Positions 11,049 to 22,070 of a DNA stretch of 64,000 bases are shown one piece after another. The stretch is from Dolomedes plantarius (lineage: Eukaryota; Arthropoda; Arachnida; Araneae; Dolomedidae): the NCBI GenBank assembly GCA_907164885.2, contig OU015495.1:97507332-97571331 (forward strand). The letters run 5' to 3'. Position 1 is the stretch's first letter. Every line of letters starts with the position of its first letter. Position numbers and translations under genes: made by a program. A model generated the notes under the pieces. That model was not told the origin of the DNA. It made no database searches and was given only the letters and a program-made list of their open reading frames with translations.

Positions 11049-11725
11049 GGGGACAAGGGACTTTCAACTTCGATTTTTTTAATTTTCAGTCTTTAACTCT
11101 ATATACAAAATGAGAATAATCGGTATTCTTTTTTACTACATAAAAGACCCTTAAAATTCTAAAATAAGTATTTTTTGGCAGAATAATGCCTGTTTTTCAA
11201 AAAAAATTTCCAAAAAGATTTAAAAAATTCTAGCATTTTGAAAAATGTTGCATGCGCATACCAAATCATTTAAAAACTTTATTTTATTACAGAAGTTTAC
11301 TGTACATATATAAGCATAATTGTGCACTGATTTTTTCTTGTATGATTCTAAAATCATAAAGAAGTATATTAATTTTAATATCCCTGTAATTTTTTTTTGT
11401 TTTTTATGTTTTTGCTATATTTCATGGTCTATAAATTTTTTTAAAAAATTCGTAGTTTCAAAGAACGATGCACAGTTTTGTGGCAAATACTTCAATTCCC
11501 AATCCTAAGAAATTGGAAGAAAGTGAGTGCGCATAGAGCATTTTGAAAAAAAGTTAGCATTTTTGAAGAATTTTCTGAAAAACAGGTATTATTCTTCATA
11601 AAATACTTATTTGTGAATTCTAAATTTCTTCAATGCAGTAGATATAAAGATTAATTATTCTCATTTTGTGTATAGACAAGAATGTTGAAAATTTTAAAAA
11701 ACGAGGTCGAAGCTCCCTTGTTCCC
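11049..11725. mobile_element. TTAA-type foldback element 2 (non-autonomous)
   Basis: TTAA flanks both ends (11045-11048 and 11726-11729). The termini read GGGGACAAGGGAC at left and, inward from the right, GGGAACAAGGGAG. Similarity between the two arms extends about 190 bp inward, including CAAAATGAGAATAAT and AATAAGTATTTT with AGAATAATxCCTG on both arms. The centre is AT-rich and non-coding. A TTAA target with purine-purine-G ends fits Kolobok better than piggyBac, but no transposase is present to confirm. Confidence 0.75.
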
Positions 11726-11729
11726 TTAA

Positions 11730-13684
11730 AGGGCGTTAATTCGTAGAGTTCCCTTGTAAAGTATTTCTTCCCAATGGAACATTGTACATTTTTGGAACTG
11801 GATCCGAAGAATAATGTTATGTTTGGCTATGTGGAATATAAGCAGGATAAATGTATGACTTCTAAAAGGCTCTTGAAATATTAAAAATATCGAAGAAAGA
11901 GAGCCAATGTTCCCTAAAATAAAACGCACAAGAAACCACTTAATTTATTTCGGGGAAATTTTCCAGAAAAATTATATATTTAATACATTTCAACATCATG
12001 GGAAATTCGGAGTAAAATTATTCAATGCATTTTCCTCAATTATACTTTGAAATTGTGTTTCGACAAAAGTATACAATTTCATAGCCTTATTCTAAATTTC
12101 TCTCTCTTAACGTAAACAGATTTCATGTTTAGAAAACATTTATTGTTCTAGCGGTTCACCAGTCTTCATTACTTTTCTCTAAAAAAGTTATAACCCATCA
12201 ATCAACAAATATGAAAACTAACCCCTTAACTAACTTTAAACAATGCAGACTCTTAAACTAAAATATTTTATACGCTAACTTATATTGCGTCGAATAAACG
12301 TGTTATATTTTAAACAAAACCAGTAAAGCAGAAAAATAAAATACATTTTTAAAAAAAACTAAACCATAATAAGCGGGAGTACACACTTTCTGCTTTCCTG
12401 GAATACATTACTTAAAAGAGAATTTATATTCTGGCACGAAACTTAATTTGCATTTACGTCTTCTTTTTTAAAGAATCGTGTATTATTTTCTCCTAATGCT
12501 TGCTTACTAGTTGGTAGAAAAACACTTCCCCTTATTAAAGCTCATTAACATGGTGTTTGACATAAATTTTTAAAAAGCTCACCAAAAGTTAATCAATTTA
12601 CTAAAATGAGGAGGCACTAACCCTCTATGAAAAAAAGCTGGGGGAAAAAAAGCTTATTCTTTTCGTTAAAGCAAACAATATAATAATAAACAGCATCTCA
12701 TATGTACCACGCAGTATTTTTGAAATTAATTTTGGCAAAGGAAAAAAAAAAACCTTTTCGGTTGAAGCGTGAGATAGCAGTATTCCTGTTATGAGAATTT
12801 AATGTAATGTGTAATGTAATTAAATTCAAGCGGTACTCGATTACATATGGCATTTCAGTCAGTGGTTTAGAAGATTTCTTTCTTGATGGTATTAATAATA
12901 TGGCATATTCCTATACATATTTCTACACGTGTTATTAAAAAATTGTTTTTCCTTAACTAATGTGATTCCAGCGTGAATTAAAAAAATTCAATTAATGCAT
13001 ACGCTAATTAATTCTGAATAAGAGGGCATTTAAATGGGAAACTAATTGATTTCAACAATATTTTTTTTTTCACTAATTAAAAGCCTCTTAATTTAAAATA
13101 TATCACTCATATATATAAAAAAAACGTATAAAATAGTGGTTGAAAATATCTATATTTATAAAACTATCATGACTGACTTATTGAAATTTTGTAATTTCCC
13201 AAGCCCACAACTCTTGCATTGTTATTTTAGTAATAATATGTGCACATTTAAATTTCCGTCAAATATTGCAAGTACTTTTTTGTTTTCTGCCTCTAGATAC
13301 AGAAAAGAAACAATATAATCATTTATGAATAACCGTCGATGATAGTTTTGCGCCATTTTTTATAATTATTGACAGCACTTTCTTTCCACAATCATTTACA
13401 ATAAACATGTTTATAAAATCATAACAAAGATTTTAGACGCTATTTATTTTCATCAGATTATTTTTATTTATAAATTATACATACGGTCATTAACGCAGTA
13501 TTGAAAAAAATAATGAATTTCATAGGATGCCATGTGAGCCCGTTTTGGGGATATACCACACAAGAGGCACATCTGGCAAGACAAGTAAATTTTGGCTTAT
13601 TTCGGCACTTACCACGAAATTTATCATTTTAACTCCTATAGAAAAAGGGCATGTTATCGGAAGGTGAATTTCAAAGTTCAAAAC
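11730..13684. other. AT-rich sequence, nothing recognised
   Basis: Only short chance open frames occur. No paired inverted repeats, SINE boxes or protein motifs could be supported. Confidence 0.5.
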
Positions 13685-13770
13685 TTGAAAATTTCGAGGA
13701 TAATTTCGAGGAATCGAACTCCTCGAGGATATTTTCGAGAAAAATTTCGAGGATAAAAATTTATCATCAC

Positions 13771-13842
<72 letters not shown>
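13685..13842. repeat. TTTCGAGGATA minisatellite, then (CT)n and (TA)n
   Basis: Between about 13690 and 13760 the word AATTTCGAGGATA recurs four times with variants. A (CT)n run (about 13771-13805) follows, then a (TA)n run to 13842. The tract ends exactly at the Tc1 copy A terminus. Confidence 0.85.
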
Positions 13843-13844
<2 letters not shown>

Positions 13845-13847
<3 letters not shown>

Positions 13848-15250
13848 TGCTGGCCACTGTAAATGCAACACCCTGAAGGAAACATGCAATTAACATGAAA
13901 TTTACAACATGCATTAGCGGACGTGAGATATGCAAATGATTAGAATTTCAGCGCAGACGCACATCACGCGCGACTGTGGCGCCACTTCAAAGCGCTATTT
14001 AAGGCTTGGAGATTTCGACGATTTCAAGTTCGGCAATTGTGTTTTTCTTGTGGTTTTTTCAAAAAAACTATCAATTATGCCTCGTCGAAAACAGCGATCA
14101 TCTTTTGATCAAGTATCCGAGTTCGACAGAGGAAGGATAGTGGCCTACCGAGATTGTGGATTATGTATCAGGGAAATCGGTAGTCGTGTTGGACGAAACC
14201 AAACAACTGTAATGCGGATATGTGATCGTTGGATGCAGGAGGGTACGACGGACCGGCGTGTTCGATCGCATCCACCTCAGTGCACCACTTCACGTGATGA
14301 CAGGCAAATTGTGCGGATGGCAGTGATGGATCGCTCAGTCACATCACGAACCATAGCGAAGCACATGCAGTCTGTAACGCATCATCCAGTGTCTGCGCGT
14401 ACCATTCGACGCCATTTACAGCAGAGTGGTCTGTCCGCAAGACGTCCATTGCTTTGTCTACCCTTGATGCAGAACCACAGACGTCTCCGCCGCCAATGGT
14501 GTGATGACAGAAGGATGTGGACGGCAGAATGGAATGACATTGTCTTTAACGACGGGTCACGCTTCTGTCTGCAACACCACGATGGTCGCATTCTAGTCTG
14601 GAGACACCGTGAAGAGAGGATGCTGAACAGCTGCGTTATGCACCGCCACACTGGTCCTGCACCGGGTATTATGGTATGGGGCGGTATTGGATATCACTCT
14701 CGCACACCTCTAGTACGCATTGCCGGTACTTTAAACAGCCAGCGCTACATCTCCGAGGTGTTGGAGCCAGTTGTCCTTCCTTACCTTCAGGTCTTGCCCA
14801 CAGCCATATTTCAACAGGATAATGCGCGACCACACGTGGCACGCATTGTCCAACGGTTCTTCGTCAATCGCCAGATTGAATTGCTTCCCTTTCCGCCTCG
14901 CTCTCCGGATCTTTCGCCGATAGAAAACATGTGGTCCATGGTTGGTCTACGATTGACCCAGATTCCATCCCCAGCTGCCACAGCAGATCAACTTTGGCAA
15001 CGTGTGGAAGCTGCTTGGTCTGCTGTACCCCAAGAACTCATCCAAAGTCTCTCTGAATCAATGCCGAGGCGTGTGGCAGCGGTGATCTCCAAGAATGGCG
15101 GCTACACTGGCTACTGATTTTTGCAGGAACCACACTTCACAGAAGTCTATAAATTTAATCATTTGATACTTGGTCAACATGTTATCTACAAAATAAATTT
15201 TGTTGTGATATCTCTTGTCTTTCTTGGTGTTGCAATTTGGGTGGCCAGCA

Positions 15251-15253
<3 letters not shown>
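13845..15253 (+). mobile_element. Tc1-like transposon, copy A (1,409 bp)
   Basis: A full-length element whose terminal inverted repeats begin CACTGCTGGCCAC at both ends. The left end continues TGTAAATGCAACACC and the right end, read inward, CCAAATTGCAACACC. TA follows the right end (15254-15255) and a (TA)n run adjoins both sides. One gene fills most of it. Its length is identical to copy B (39616-41024) and the two are very similar, so they belong to one family with recent activity. Confidence 0.93.
14077..15117 (+). CDS. Tc1-like transposase (346 aa), uninterrupted
   Basis: The enzyme that would excise and insert the surrounding element acts in the nucleus on the terminal repeats. I start at the ATG of MPRRKQRSSFDQ, because this gives the family's usual length of about 345 residues. 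The frame is also open upstream, through the terminal repeat. Residues 1-110 are two helix-turn-helix units with a basic linker (IREIGSRVGRNQTTVMRICDRW, then SARTIRRHL). The catalytic domain has FNDGSRF (first Asp), FQQDNARPH (second Asp) and SPDLSPIEN (Glu), with 34 residues between the second and third acids. The common FTDESRF is changed to FNDGSRF next to the catalytic Asp, which may weaken activity. There is no stop or frameshift. Confidence 0.93.
   Translation: MPRRKQRSSFDQVSEFDRGRIVAYRDCGLCIREIGSRVGRNQTTVMRICDRWMQEGTTDRRVRSHPPQCTTSRDDRQIVRMAVMDRSVTSRTIAKHMQSVTHHPVSARTIRRHLQQSGLSARRPLLCLPLMQNHRRLRRQWCDDRRMWTAEWNDIVFNDGSRFCLQHHDGRILVWRHREERMLNSCVMHRHTGPAPGIMVWGGIGYHSRTPLVRIAGTLNSQRYISEVLEPVVLPYLQVLPTAIFQQDNARPHVARIVQRFFVNRQIELLPFPPRSPDLSPIENMWSMVGLRLTQIPSPAATADQLWQRVEAAWSAVPQELIQSLSESMPRRVAAVISKNGGYTGY

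Positions 15254-15301
<48 letters not shown>
15254..15301. repeat. (TA)n microsatellite between Tc1 A and the Gypsy LTR
   Basis: An uninterrupted TA array. The same array resumes at 22071 beyond the Gypsy element, so the retrotransposon landed inside it. Confidence 0.95.
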
Positions 15302-15311
<10 letters not shown>

Positions 15312-15794
15312 TAGCAATAGGCATCGTTGGAACAGTTGATATTGGAATACCTGTAAAAGAATTCTTGGGACGCAGTAAACAGGCGACTGGGTTAACACAG
15401 CTTTATTGACGTTTTATACGTAGTTTCCCCATAGGAAGGGAGCTAGACTTTGTGATACATTCTATGTTCAAACATTATCAGGAAGAGCCCGGCTTTTCGC
15501 CGTGTTCACATTTTATATCGGGAACATACAGAAGACTTGGTGTAAGCAATAATCCCTATGACGCTATGCTACGTCATGGACTAGGGCGTGTCCGGTGATT
15601 CTTATCGGTTCAGTCTCCCTAGACAGAGGCTGTTCTAAGTCTATCAGGATATTTCTCTGTCTATAGGGGAACGAAGGGATTAACTACTGCAAACTTTAAG
15701 AGCTATTATATCATCATTAGAAATGGAATAAATTTTGTTTTATAGGAATATAGACAAGTCAGATAATTAATATAAAAATTATGTTTATATTACA
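15302..15794 (-). repeat. 3' LTR of the Gypsy element
   Basis: 493 bp with TG...CA ends on the plus strand. It is identical to the other LTR except for three substitutions (in the words GTAAAAGAATTC, GTGTCCGGTGAT and AATTTTGTTT). The plus-strand TTTATT motifs are potential AATAAA signals on the transcribed minus strand. Confidence 0.97.
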
Positions 15795-15804
15795 TCCCCC
15801 CCTC
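15795..15804 (-). promoter_or_regulatory. Polypurine tract priming plus-strand DNA synthesis
   Basis: Directly inside the 3' LTR the minus strand reads GAGGGGGGA, preceded by a pyrimidine-rich stretch with TTTCTTTTTCTTT. This purine block next to the LTR is where plus-strand synthesis is expected to start in this family. Confidence 0.8.
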
Positions 15805-16176
15805 AAAGAAAAAGAAATTCCCCATGCCAAACAAAAGAAAAAAATTAATTTACCTATTCTGACAATTTAAAAACTGAACCTATCCACCAACTCTTCTGTG
15901 TACAAAACTAACATTCAGAACTCAGTTGTATCATGCTCAAGCACAATACAACATAAACATATAAGACGTCTTGAAGAAAAACATGTGGTGACAACCATGG
16001 TTGTTTTGTTTTTTGGCTTATACAGTCTTTTGCAGAGAAATTATTGTCCTTTCACTGCTGAGCCAAATAAAAATGAATACAAATGCACTATCATAATACT
16101 GAAAAAAATTGCAATACAACAATACGTAAAAAATACAACCATATAATAATATACAAACATACATACTTTATTTACA

Positions 16177-17298
16177 TTATTCATGACTCAGATTTAATTT
16201 TTCTGGTACATGGTATTTTCGTAACTTCGAAACATGCACAACTTCTGAAGATTCTTGAGAGTGGGTATTTTTCTTATTAATTTCATAATTAACGTCAGAA
16301 ATTTTGTTAAGGATTTTATAAGGACCACTGAAAACTGGAGACAGTTTCCTAGTATTAGGGTATTTAAATTCTTCATAAATGACTGACTCATTAGGTGTAA
16401 ATTGTATATCCACAAATCTAGCATCGTAATGTATTTTATTCCTTTCATGGTAATGTTTTGTTCTCTGAACTGCTATTTTTCTCGCCTCTTCAACAGGAGG
16501 ATAAATACTTTCCTTTAACGGATTTGTATATGGAATTGTGCCATACATTAAATAGGCTGGTGGAAATTTAGTAACGGAATGGGGGGTCAAGTTGTATTCG
16601 TGAGTTACTTCCTTTAGTAATTTAGGCCATGGAACTTTTGTAGATGATTCATTAATTTTACATTTTAAACGTGTGATTATTGTTTGGCCTAATCTCTCCA
16701 CTTTCCCATTAGTTTCTGGTCTGTGTGCTGTAGTCAATAGTTGTTTAACGTTATAATGCTTAAGAAATTTTTTAAAATGAGAAGATGTGAAAGCTGGATT
16801 TCTATCACTTAAGATACTCTTTGGCACTTGAATTTGAAAAATTTGGTTTAGGAAGTTAGTGTAAGTTTCTGTTGTAATTGATTTTGAAGCAAAAGCCCAT
16901 ATAAATCGAGTGTGATGGTCAATAATTAACGTCAGGTATTTTTTAGTTGAATTGTATTGGTTAAGGCCACCCACACTATCAATTTCAATCAAGTCAAATG
17001 ACTTGTCAACCGGAGGCATTGATTGCAAAAGTCCAAATCTTTTTTGTCGAGGTTTTTTATTTACTTGACATGTATGACAATGCTTAATAAAATTACTAAT
17101 ATCAGAAGTTATATTTTGCCAATAATAAACAGGGGTGAGCAAATTAATTGTTTTTTGAATACCAGGATGACCAAATTTTTCAGGAGCAATTTTGAGTAAT
17201 TTCAGTCTTAAAGAAAAAGGTACTATAATCTTTGTAAACCCTTTTTTACGAAGGCATAAAACATTGTTAATTTCGACAAATTTTCCAGTTAAATTGTC
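16177..17298 (-). pseudogene. Gypsy pol, integrase part
   Basis: Integrase joins the retrotransposon DNA to the genome. Reading on the minus strand, the HHCC zinc-binding part is present (GHPGIQKT, then HCHTCQVNK). The catalytic core shows IEIDSVGG (first Asp), LSDRNPAFTS (second Asp) and ETNGKVERL (Glu). The C-terminal part has a GPY/F-like motif (FSGPYKIL) and VVHVSKLRKYH. No chromodomain follows. The frame is open from about 17298 to the stop at 16177, but it is offset from the RNase H frame at a six-A run (plus-strand T run 17300-17305), so the polyprotein is broken here unless this is an assembly error. Confidence 0.93.
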
Positions 17299-17872
17299 AT
17301 TTTTTGAGCCTCGGTAATTTCACTCAACTGCAAGAGATGTGATACCTGAATTTCAACATTGCTTACAATAACATCATTGTGTACATTGTTATCTGGTACA
17401 GCACGAGAGAGCATATCTGCTTCGATGTTTGTGGTGCCCTTTGTATATTTAATATCATATTCATACATACTTAACTGCAAAGACCAGCGGAACAATCTTC
17501 CTTTTAAGTTTTTAACATTTTTGAGCCAAACTAACGCCGCATGGTCCGTATGTATGGTAAATTTTTGTCCGAAAAGATAATGATGAAACTTATTTAAAGA
17601 ATCCACTATAGCGAGACATTCCAGCTCAGTAATACAATAATTTTTTTCAGAATCTTTTAATGGGCGGGAGTGAAACGCGACAGGGTATAGGACACCAGAA
17701 GCATCTGTTTGTTTTAAAACCGCTCCTACACCAGTGTGACTGGCATCAACATAAATATGACATTCAACTTTTGGATTAAAAATTTTCAACACAGGTTTAC
17801 AAATTAAAGTTCTTTTTAACATTTCAAACGCTTCTTGGCATTTCTCAGTCCATTGCCAAGGTGTATTTTTTT
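17289..17872 (-). pseudogene. Gypsy pol, RNase H part
   Basis: RNase H degrades the RNA template during reverse transcription. The Ty3/Gypsy-type domain is recognised from HIYVDASHTGVGAVL (catalytic Asp), the ITELECLAIV motif (Glu), FTIHTDHAALVWL (Asp) and TTNIEADMLSR (Asp). The frame begins right after an eight-A run (plus-strand T run 17866-17873), where it is shifted from the upstream reverse transcriptase frame. It closes at 17289 in the next A-run shift. All four acidic residues are preserved, so the domain itself shows no decay. Confidence 0.92.
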
Positions 17873-19393
17873 TAACAAGTTATTTAGTGGCTGTCTAATA
17901 GTGGCATATTTGTCAATAAATTTATGATACACATTAATTGAACCGAGAAATCTTTGTAAAGATTTTACATTATTGGGTGGTTTTAGCTTTTTAATAACCT
18001 CAATGTTGGTGTTATCCGGAGTGACAATCCCATTGGTAATTTCATATCCTAAAAATTGAATTTGTTTTTGTAAAAAGGAACATTTAGAAAATTTTAGTTT
18101 TAAGTTTTCCTGTCTGCAGATATAAAAAATTTGTTGAATGTGTTCAATATGATTAGAATAGCTATCTGAAAAAATTAAAATATCATCAAAATAATTTGCA
18201 GCAAATGTAATTTTATATTTAGTTAAAATTCTACGAATTGTTCTCTGAAAAATGCTGGGTGCATTGCGCCAACCAAAAGGTAAACGTAGCCATTCATATA
18301 ATCCATTATGGGTTGCAAAAGCGAGTTTTTCTGTGTCATCTGGGTGAATAAGGATATGCCAGTAACCTGAGGCCATGTCCAATTTTGAAAAATATGTACT
18401 TTGAGCTAGTTTATCAATCAATGTCTCGACCAGAGGTAATGGTTCGGCATCCGACTTCGACACCTGATTTAATTTCCTGAAATCAATACATAACCTATTC
18501 TTTTTGTTTTCATCTTTTTTATAAACAAGTGTTACTGGTGCCGAAAATGGAGACGAACTTTCTTTTATGATATTGGCTTTTAATAACTCTTCAATTTGAG
18601 TATCAATTTCTTCTTGTTGTTTTGGTGAAGTTTTATATGCGCGTAACGAAACTGGCAAATCGGAAGTCAATATCACTCTTTGGGGTTCTATTCTTACTGA
18701 TCCCACGTCATATTTATTTTTCGCAAATATATCTTTATATTCCTCTAAAAGTTCTTTTATTTCGGAACTGCCTACATTTTCACTCATTTTCGTTTTTTCC
18801 TCGACTGTACTCTGATAATGTGTGCACCCATTACCAGAATCTATCTCGGAAACATTCGAAAATGTTAAAACGTTTTCATTTTTATTCTTTTTCTTTACTT
18901 CCTTTTTCTCTTTAACGTTACTAACATGTAGCTCAACATGATTTTCGGGCATGATATGCAAAGACAAATCGCTGGATTCAGAACTAGAGAAAGTGATCAG
19001 TTTTCTCCCATCCTGCTCAACAATTTGGTTCGCACAATTAATTACCAAACGAAAATCAACACAACTCTTTAAACCCAAGAGGGCGTATGGTAAATCGGTG
19101 TCAAGTATGAAAAACTCTGCCGATTTAACAATATTACCAATTTTGAGGTAGAGATTGCATGTTTTGTGAAGCTGTATTAGCCCTTTTGTTTGTTTCACGT
19201 TTATCACTTTATTTTCTCTAATGGGAACATTTAATTTTTCAACAATTTTACTTGGAATTATATTCAGCGAAGATCCCGTATCAATATTTAACCATATCTT
19301 ATTATTTGAACTCGAGTTATTTTCATTGTTTGTTTTTCTTTTATTATGTACGTATGTTTTGTTTTTGTGTATCCGGATACTATTAATTGTCAC
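17866..19393 (-). pseudogene. Gypsy pol, protease and reverse transcriptase part
   Basis: Order on the minus strand: an aspartic protease with NIDTGSSLNIIPS and later YALLGLKS, a charged linker, then reverse transcriptase. The latter has VTLVYKKDENKKNRLCIDFR, YFSKLDMASGYWHI, LPFGWRNAPSIFQR, the active-site box NYFDDILIFS (YFDD in place of the commoner YLDD/YVDD) and a thumb with QFLGYEIT. The frame starts near 19393 and overlaps the gag frame by a few bases in the -1 register (around GAAAAGTGA), suggesting gag-pol frameshifting. It is intact until an A8 run at 17866-17873, after which the reading drifts to a false stop at 17816. Confidence 0.94.
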
Positions 19394-19467
19394 TTTTCGG
19401 GTTGTGGCTTAGGCGCTGCAAATTCAGACGTAGATGGTCTATTGATGCAAGAGAATCCCCAATGATA

Positions 19468-20871
19468 TTAATTCATGATCCCTATGTTTGCGCAAAACTT
19501 ACAGGGGTTGGGGGGCATCTCTTGCACTGCATGCGTCGTTTGAACCTTTGCTGGTTTTGAATTATTATACATTCGTGGTGTAATTTTCTTGTCTTTACTA
19601 CATTGGAAAGATTTGTGTCCTAGCTGTTGACAAATAAAACAACGGATTTCCGGTTTAAGTTTTTCTGTCTTTCCATTCGTATAGGGTACCCGATGGAACG
19701 GTACTTTTACTTTGTCCATGTCTTTGCGAATTTGTTCGTAAATTTTCAATTTATTTTTAAACTCAACTAAATTCTCACATCCTTATAAAATGGCTCTGTT
19801 CTGTGTAGTGTCATTAATCCCGTTAATGACGTAAGTGATTAAAGCACCTTCGTCTATATTACTTTGATTAGCAATTTGTTTCATGGTTAAAAAATATTCT
19901 TGCATTGACTCATTATATTTTATTTTACGTTTTTGTAGGATGTTATGTATTTCCGCCGAATTATATGTTACTTTAAACTCTTCAATTAATAATTTCTTTA
20001 GTTTGTCAAAAGAATTGACTGAAGTTTCAGTACGAATGAACAGAAGTGCGTTTCCCCTAAGACAACGTTTTGCGAATAAAAATTTATGAAACTCAGATAA
20101 GGAGAATAATGCAGCATGATTTTCAAAAGTTTCAAGCCATTGTACTATATTTTCATGTTTTTCTCCCTTAAAGAGAGGAATCACTGCCTCAATGTCAGAG
20201 AAGTTTACCATAATTTTTGTTTCTCCCATGTTTGACAATTTTGAATTTTTATCGACATTTTCGATTTTAGAATAACTCTTTTCCTCGTCATTACTGCTTT
20301 TGATTTCATGTTCTCTACTTGTATTATTTTTCATTTTGACTCCAAACGTTTCGGTTTGGGTATCATTTTCGTTATTACTTATAAGGTTTTCGGTTTGAGT
20401 AGTATTTGCGGTATTATCTGTAAGTTGTACCCCACCTGTTTCGGTTTGAGTACTATTTTCATTATTTTCTTTATTTGTGGATCCGGACTGAAATTCAGCA
20501 TGTTCTGTTTCGAGACTAATTTCGTCTTCCGAAATGTCCTCTGCAATTATCGAATTTTTAAGAAATTCGAAATTAGATAAGCACGAAATAATATGTTTAG
20601 TAATTTCCCCTTTTTCACCTTCTCCCGAAATATTTAAAATATCGCAAATCTTAATCAATTCCGCTAACTTAAACTGTTCTGAAATTTCATTCACTTTAGC
20701 TAAAAACTCTTTATCTCCAACTTCATATTTAAAGCCACAAAAATTTAAAACTCTATTACGATCTAATCTCGTGTTTCCATTTTGAAATATGAGTTTATCT
20801 AATAACTTGACCGTTGAAGCTTTTTGCTTCTTCAAAGCTTTACAAATTACGCCAATATCCTTAAGTAACAT
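19468..20871 (-). pseudogene. Gypsy gag with a DEK-like N-terminus and one in-frame stop
   Basis: Gag would assemble the virus-like particle. The first ATG is at 20871 (MLLKDIGVICKALKK); a non-ATG start further up is not needed. Residues about 20-100 resemble the pseudo-SAP/SAP module of the chromatin protein DEK: FCGFKYEVGD, then KLAELIKICDILNIS. Residues about 125-215 are acidic and low-complexity, with TQTE-containing repeats. From about 220 a capsid-type domain follows (IPLFKGEKHENIVQWLETFE). A zinc knuckle CFICQQLGHKSFQC lies near the end. An in-frame TAA at 19783-19785 interrupts the gene after NRAIL, and the reading stays in frame beyond it. A second TAA at 19468 ends the frame; open sequence continues to a TGA at 19390, so this stop might also be a lesion. 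Confidence 0.88.
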
Positions 20872-21577
20872 GGTTACAATATTAATATACAAATTCCAAA
20901 ATATTTACACATAAAGCAGATTCAGTTATAAACCATTATAAAACTACAGCATATTGAGATATAAACCATTTTTTAAAATTATTCATTATTCAATTCAAAA
21001 AAATTCCTATCCACATTTATTTATGACTTAATAAAGAAAGAAAAATTACTCACGTAATGATTCACCACTTCCTTGAACGAAAAAAAAATAATGAAAAAAA
21101 AATTTACTCCTTATGTATAGTTTTTGTTCAGATTTCACTGGAATATTTCACATTTCACGAAGCGGCAAAAAAAAATCGGCATAGATTGTCCACTTTCGTG
21201 TATTTTAATCCTAGACGCATCGGACTCGTACTGTTCTTTGATTATTCCACAGGTAGCACACAAATAGTAAACTTTCCAGGCTTTGGGATCCAGTTCGATC
21301 AGAAGGTTGGTCCTTTCCAAAACAAGTGTATTCACACGCAAAAACATTATTAATGTCGCAGTGGCCGTGGAAATACTGCATCGGAACTAACACCTCCTAA
21401 AACGCTGTCTGTCATCCTCCATCTGTATTCCAGCTTCCGTTTCGGTTTAACAGGGAAGTTCGCTGGTAGACACAACACATTCCTCCAAGAACGGCGGTCT
21501 TTCATAAATTTCAGCCATCGCCTGCGTCCCACAAAATTTAATCGTTTTGTCTAGCCCCCTTTATTGTCCTGACGGCT
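20872..21577 (-). other. Gypsy 5' leader
   Basis: 706 bp between the 5' LTR and the gag ATG. The part nearest the LTR (about 21180-21577) is much less AT-rich than the rest and carries only short open frames. Right next to the LTR the minus strand reads AGCCGTCAGGACAATAAAGG, which I cannot match to the 3' end of a tRNA, so no primer-binding site is called. Confidence 0.7.
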
Positions 21578-22070
21578 TGAAATATCATAGCAATAGGCAT
21601 CGTTGGAACAGTTGATATTGGAATACCTGTAAAGGAATTCTTGGGACGCAGTAAACAGGCGACTGGGTTAACACAGCTTTATTGACGTTTTATACGTAGT
21701 TTCCCCATAGGAAGGGAGCTAGACTTTGTGATACATTCTATGTTCAAACATTATCAGGAAGAGCCCGGCTTTTCGCCGTGTTCACATTTTATATCGGGAA
21801 CATACAGAAGACTTGGTGTAAGCAATAATCCCTATGACGCTATGCTACGTCATGGACTAGGGCGTGTCCGATGATTCTTATCGGTTCAGTCTCCCTAGAC
21901 AGAGGCTGTTCTAAGTCTATCAGGATATTTCTCTGTCTATAGGGGAACGAAGGGATTAACTACTGCAAACTTTAAGAGCTATTATATCATCATTAGAAAT
22001 GGAATAAATTATGTTTTATAGGAATATAGACAAGTCAGATAATTAATATAAAAATTATGTTTATATTACA
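21578..22070 (-). repeat. 5' LTR of the Gypsy element
   Basis: 493 bp, same boundaries and sequence as the 3' LTR apart from three substitutions. It would supply the promoter for minus-strand transcription. The next base on the plus strand is again in a TA tract. Confidence 0.97.

Larger units (their letters stand above)
15302..22070 (-). mobile_element. Ty3/Gypsy LTR retrotransposon, complete structure (6,769 bp)
   Basis: Structure on the minus strand: 5' LTR (21578-22070), leader, gag, then pol in the order protease, reverse transcriptase, RNase H, integrase, polypurine tract and 3' LTR (15302-15794). Integrase last is the Ty3/Gypsy order. There is no envelope frame, only about 370 non-coding bases after integrase. 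The LTRs are each 493 bp and differ at three sites, implying a young insertion. Flanks are TATA on each side, consistent with a 4-bp target duplication but not provable inside a TA array. The coding part carries an in-frame stop in gag and two single-base-type frameshifts in pol, both in A runs. Confidence 0.96.

Noticed and set aside
13136..13318. Small open frame with a hydrophobic stretch
   Set aside because: It has chance length for this composition, with no motif and no conserved context.
15805..16176. Possible envelope gene downstream of integrase
   Set aside because: Only about 370 bases separate integrase from the polypurine tract and no open frame with a signal peptide or membrane segment is present. 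The element is a retrotransposon without envelope.
18622..20785. Plus-strand open frames within the Gypsy element
   Set aside because: They are antisense shadows of gag and pol, which show clear catalytic motifs on the minus strand.
21545..21577. Primer-binding site next to the 5' LTR
   Set aside because: The sequence adjoining the LTR does not match the 3' end of a tRNA that I can recall, so no site is called.
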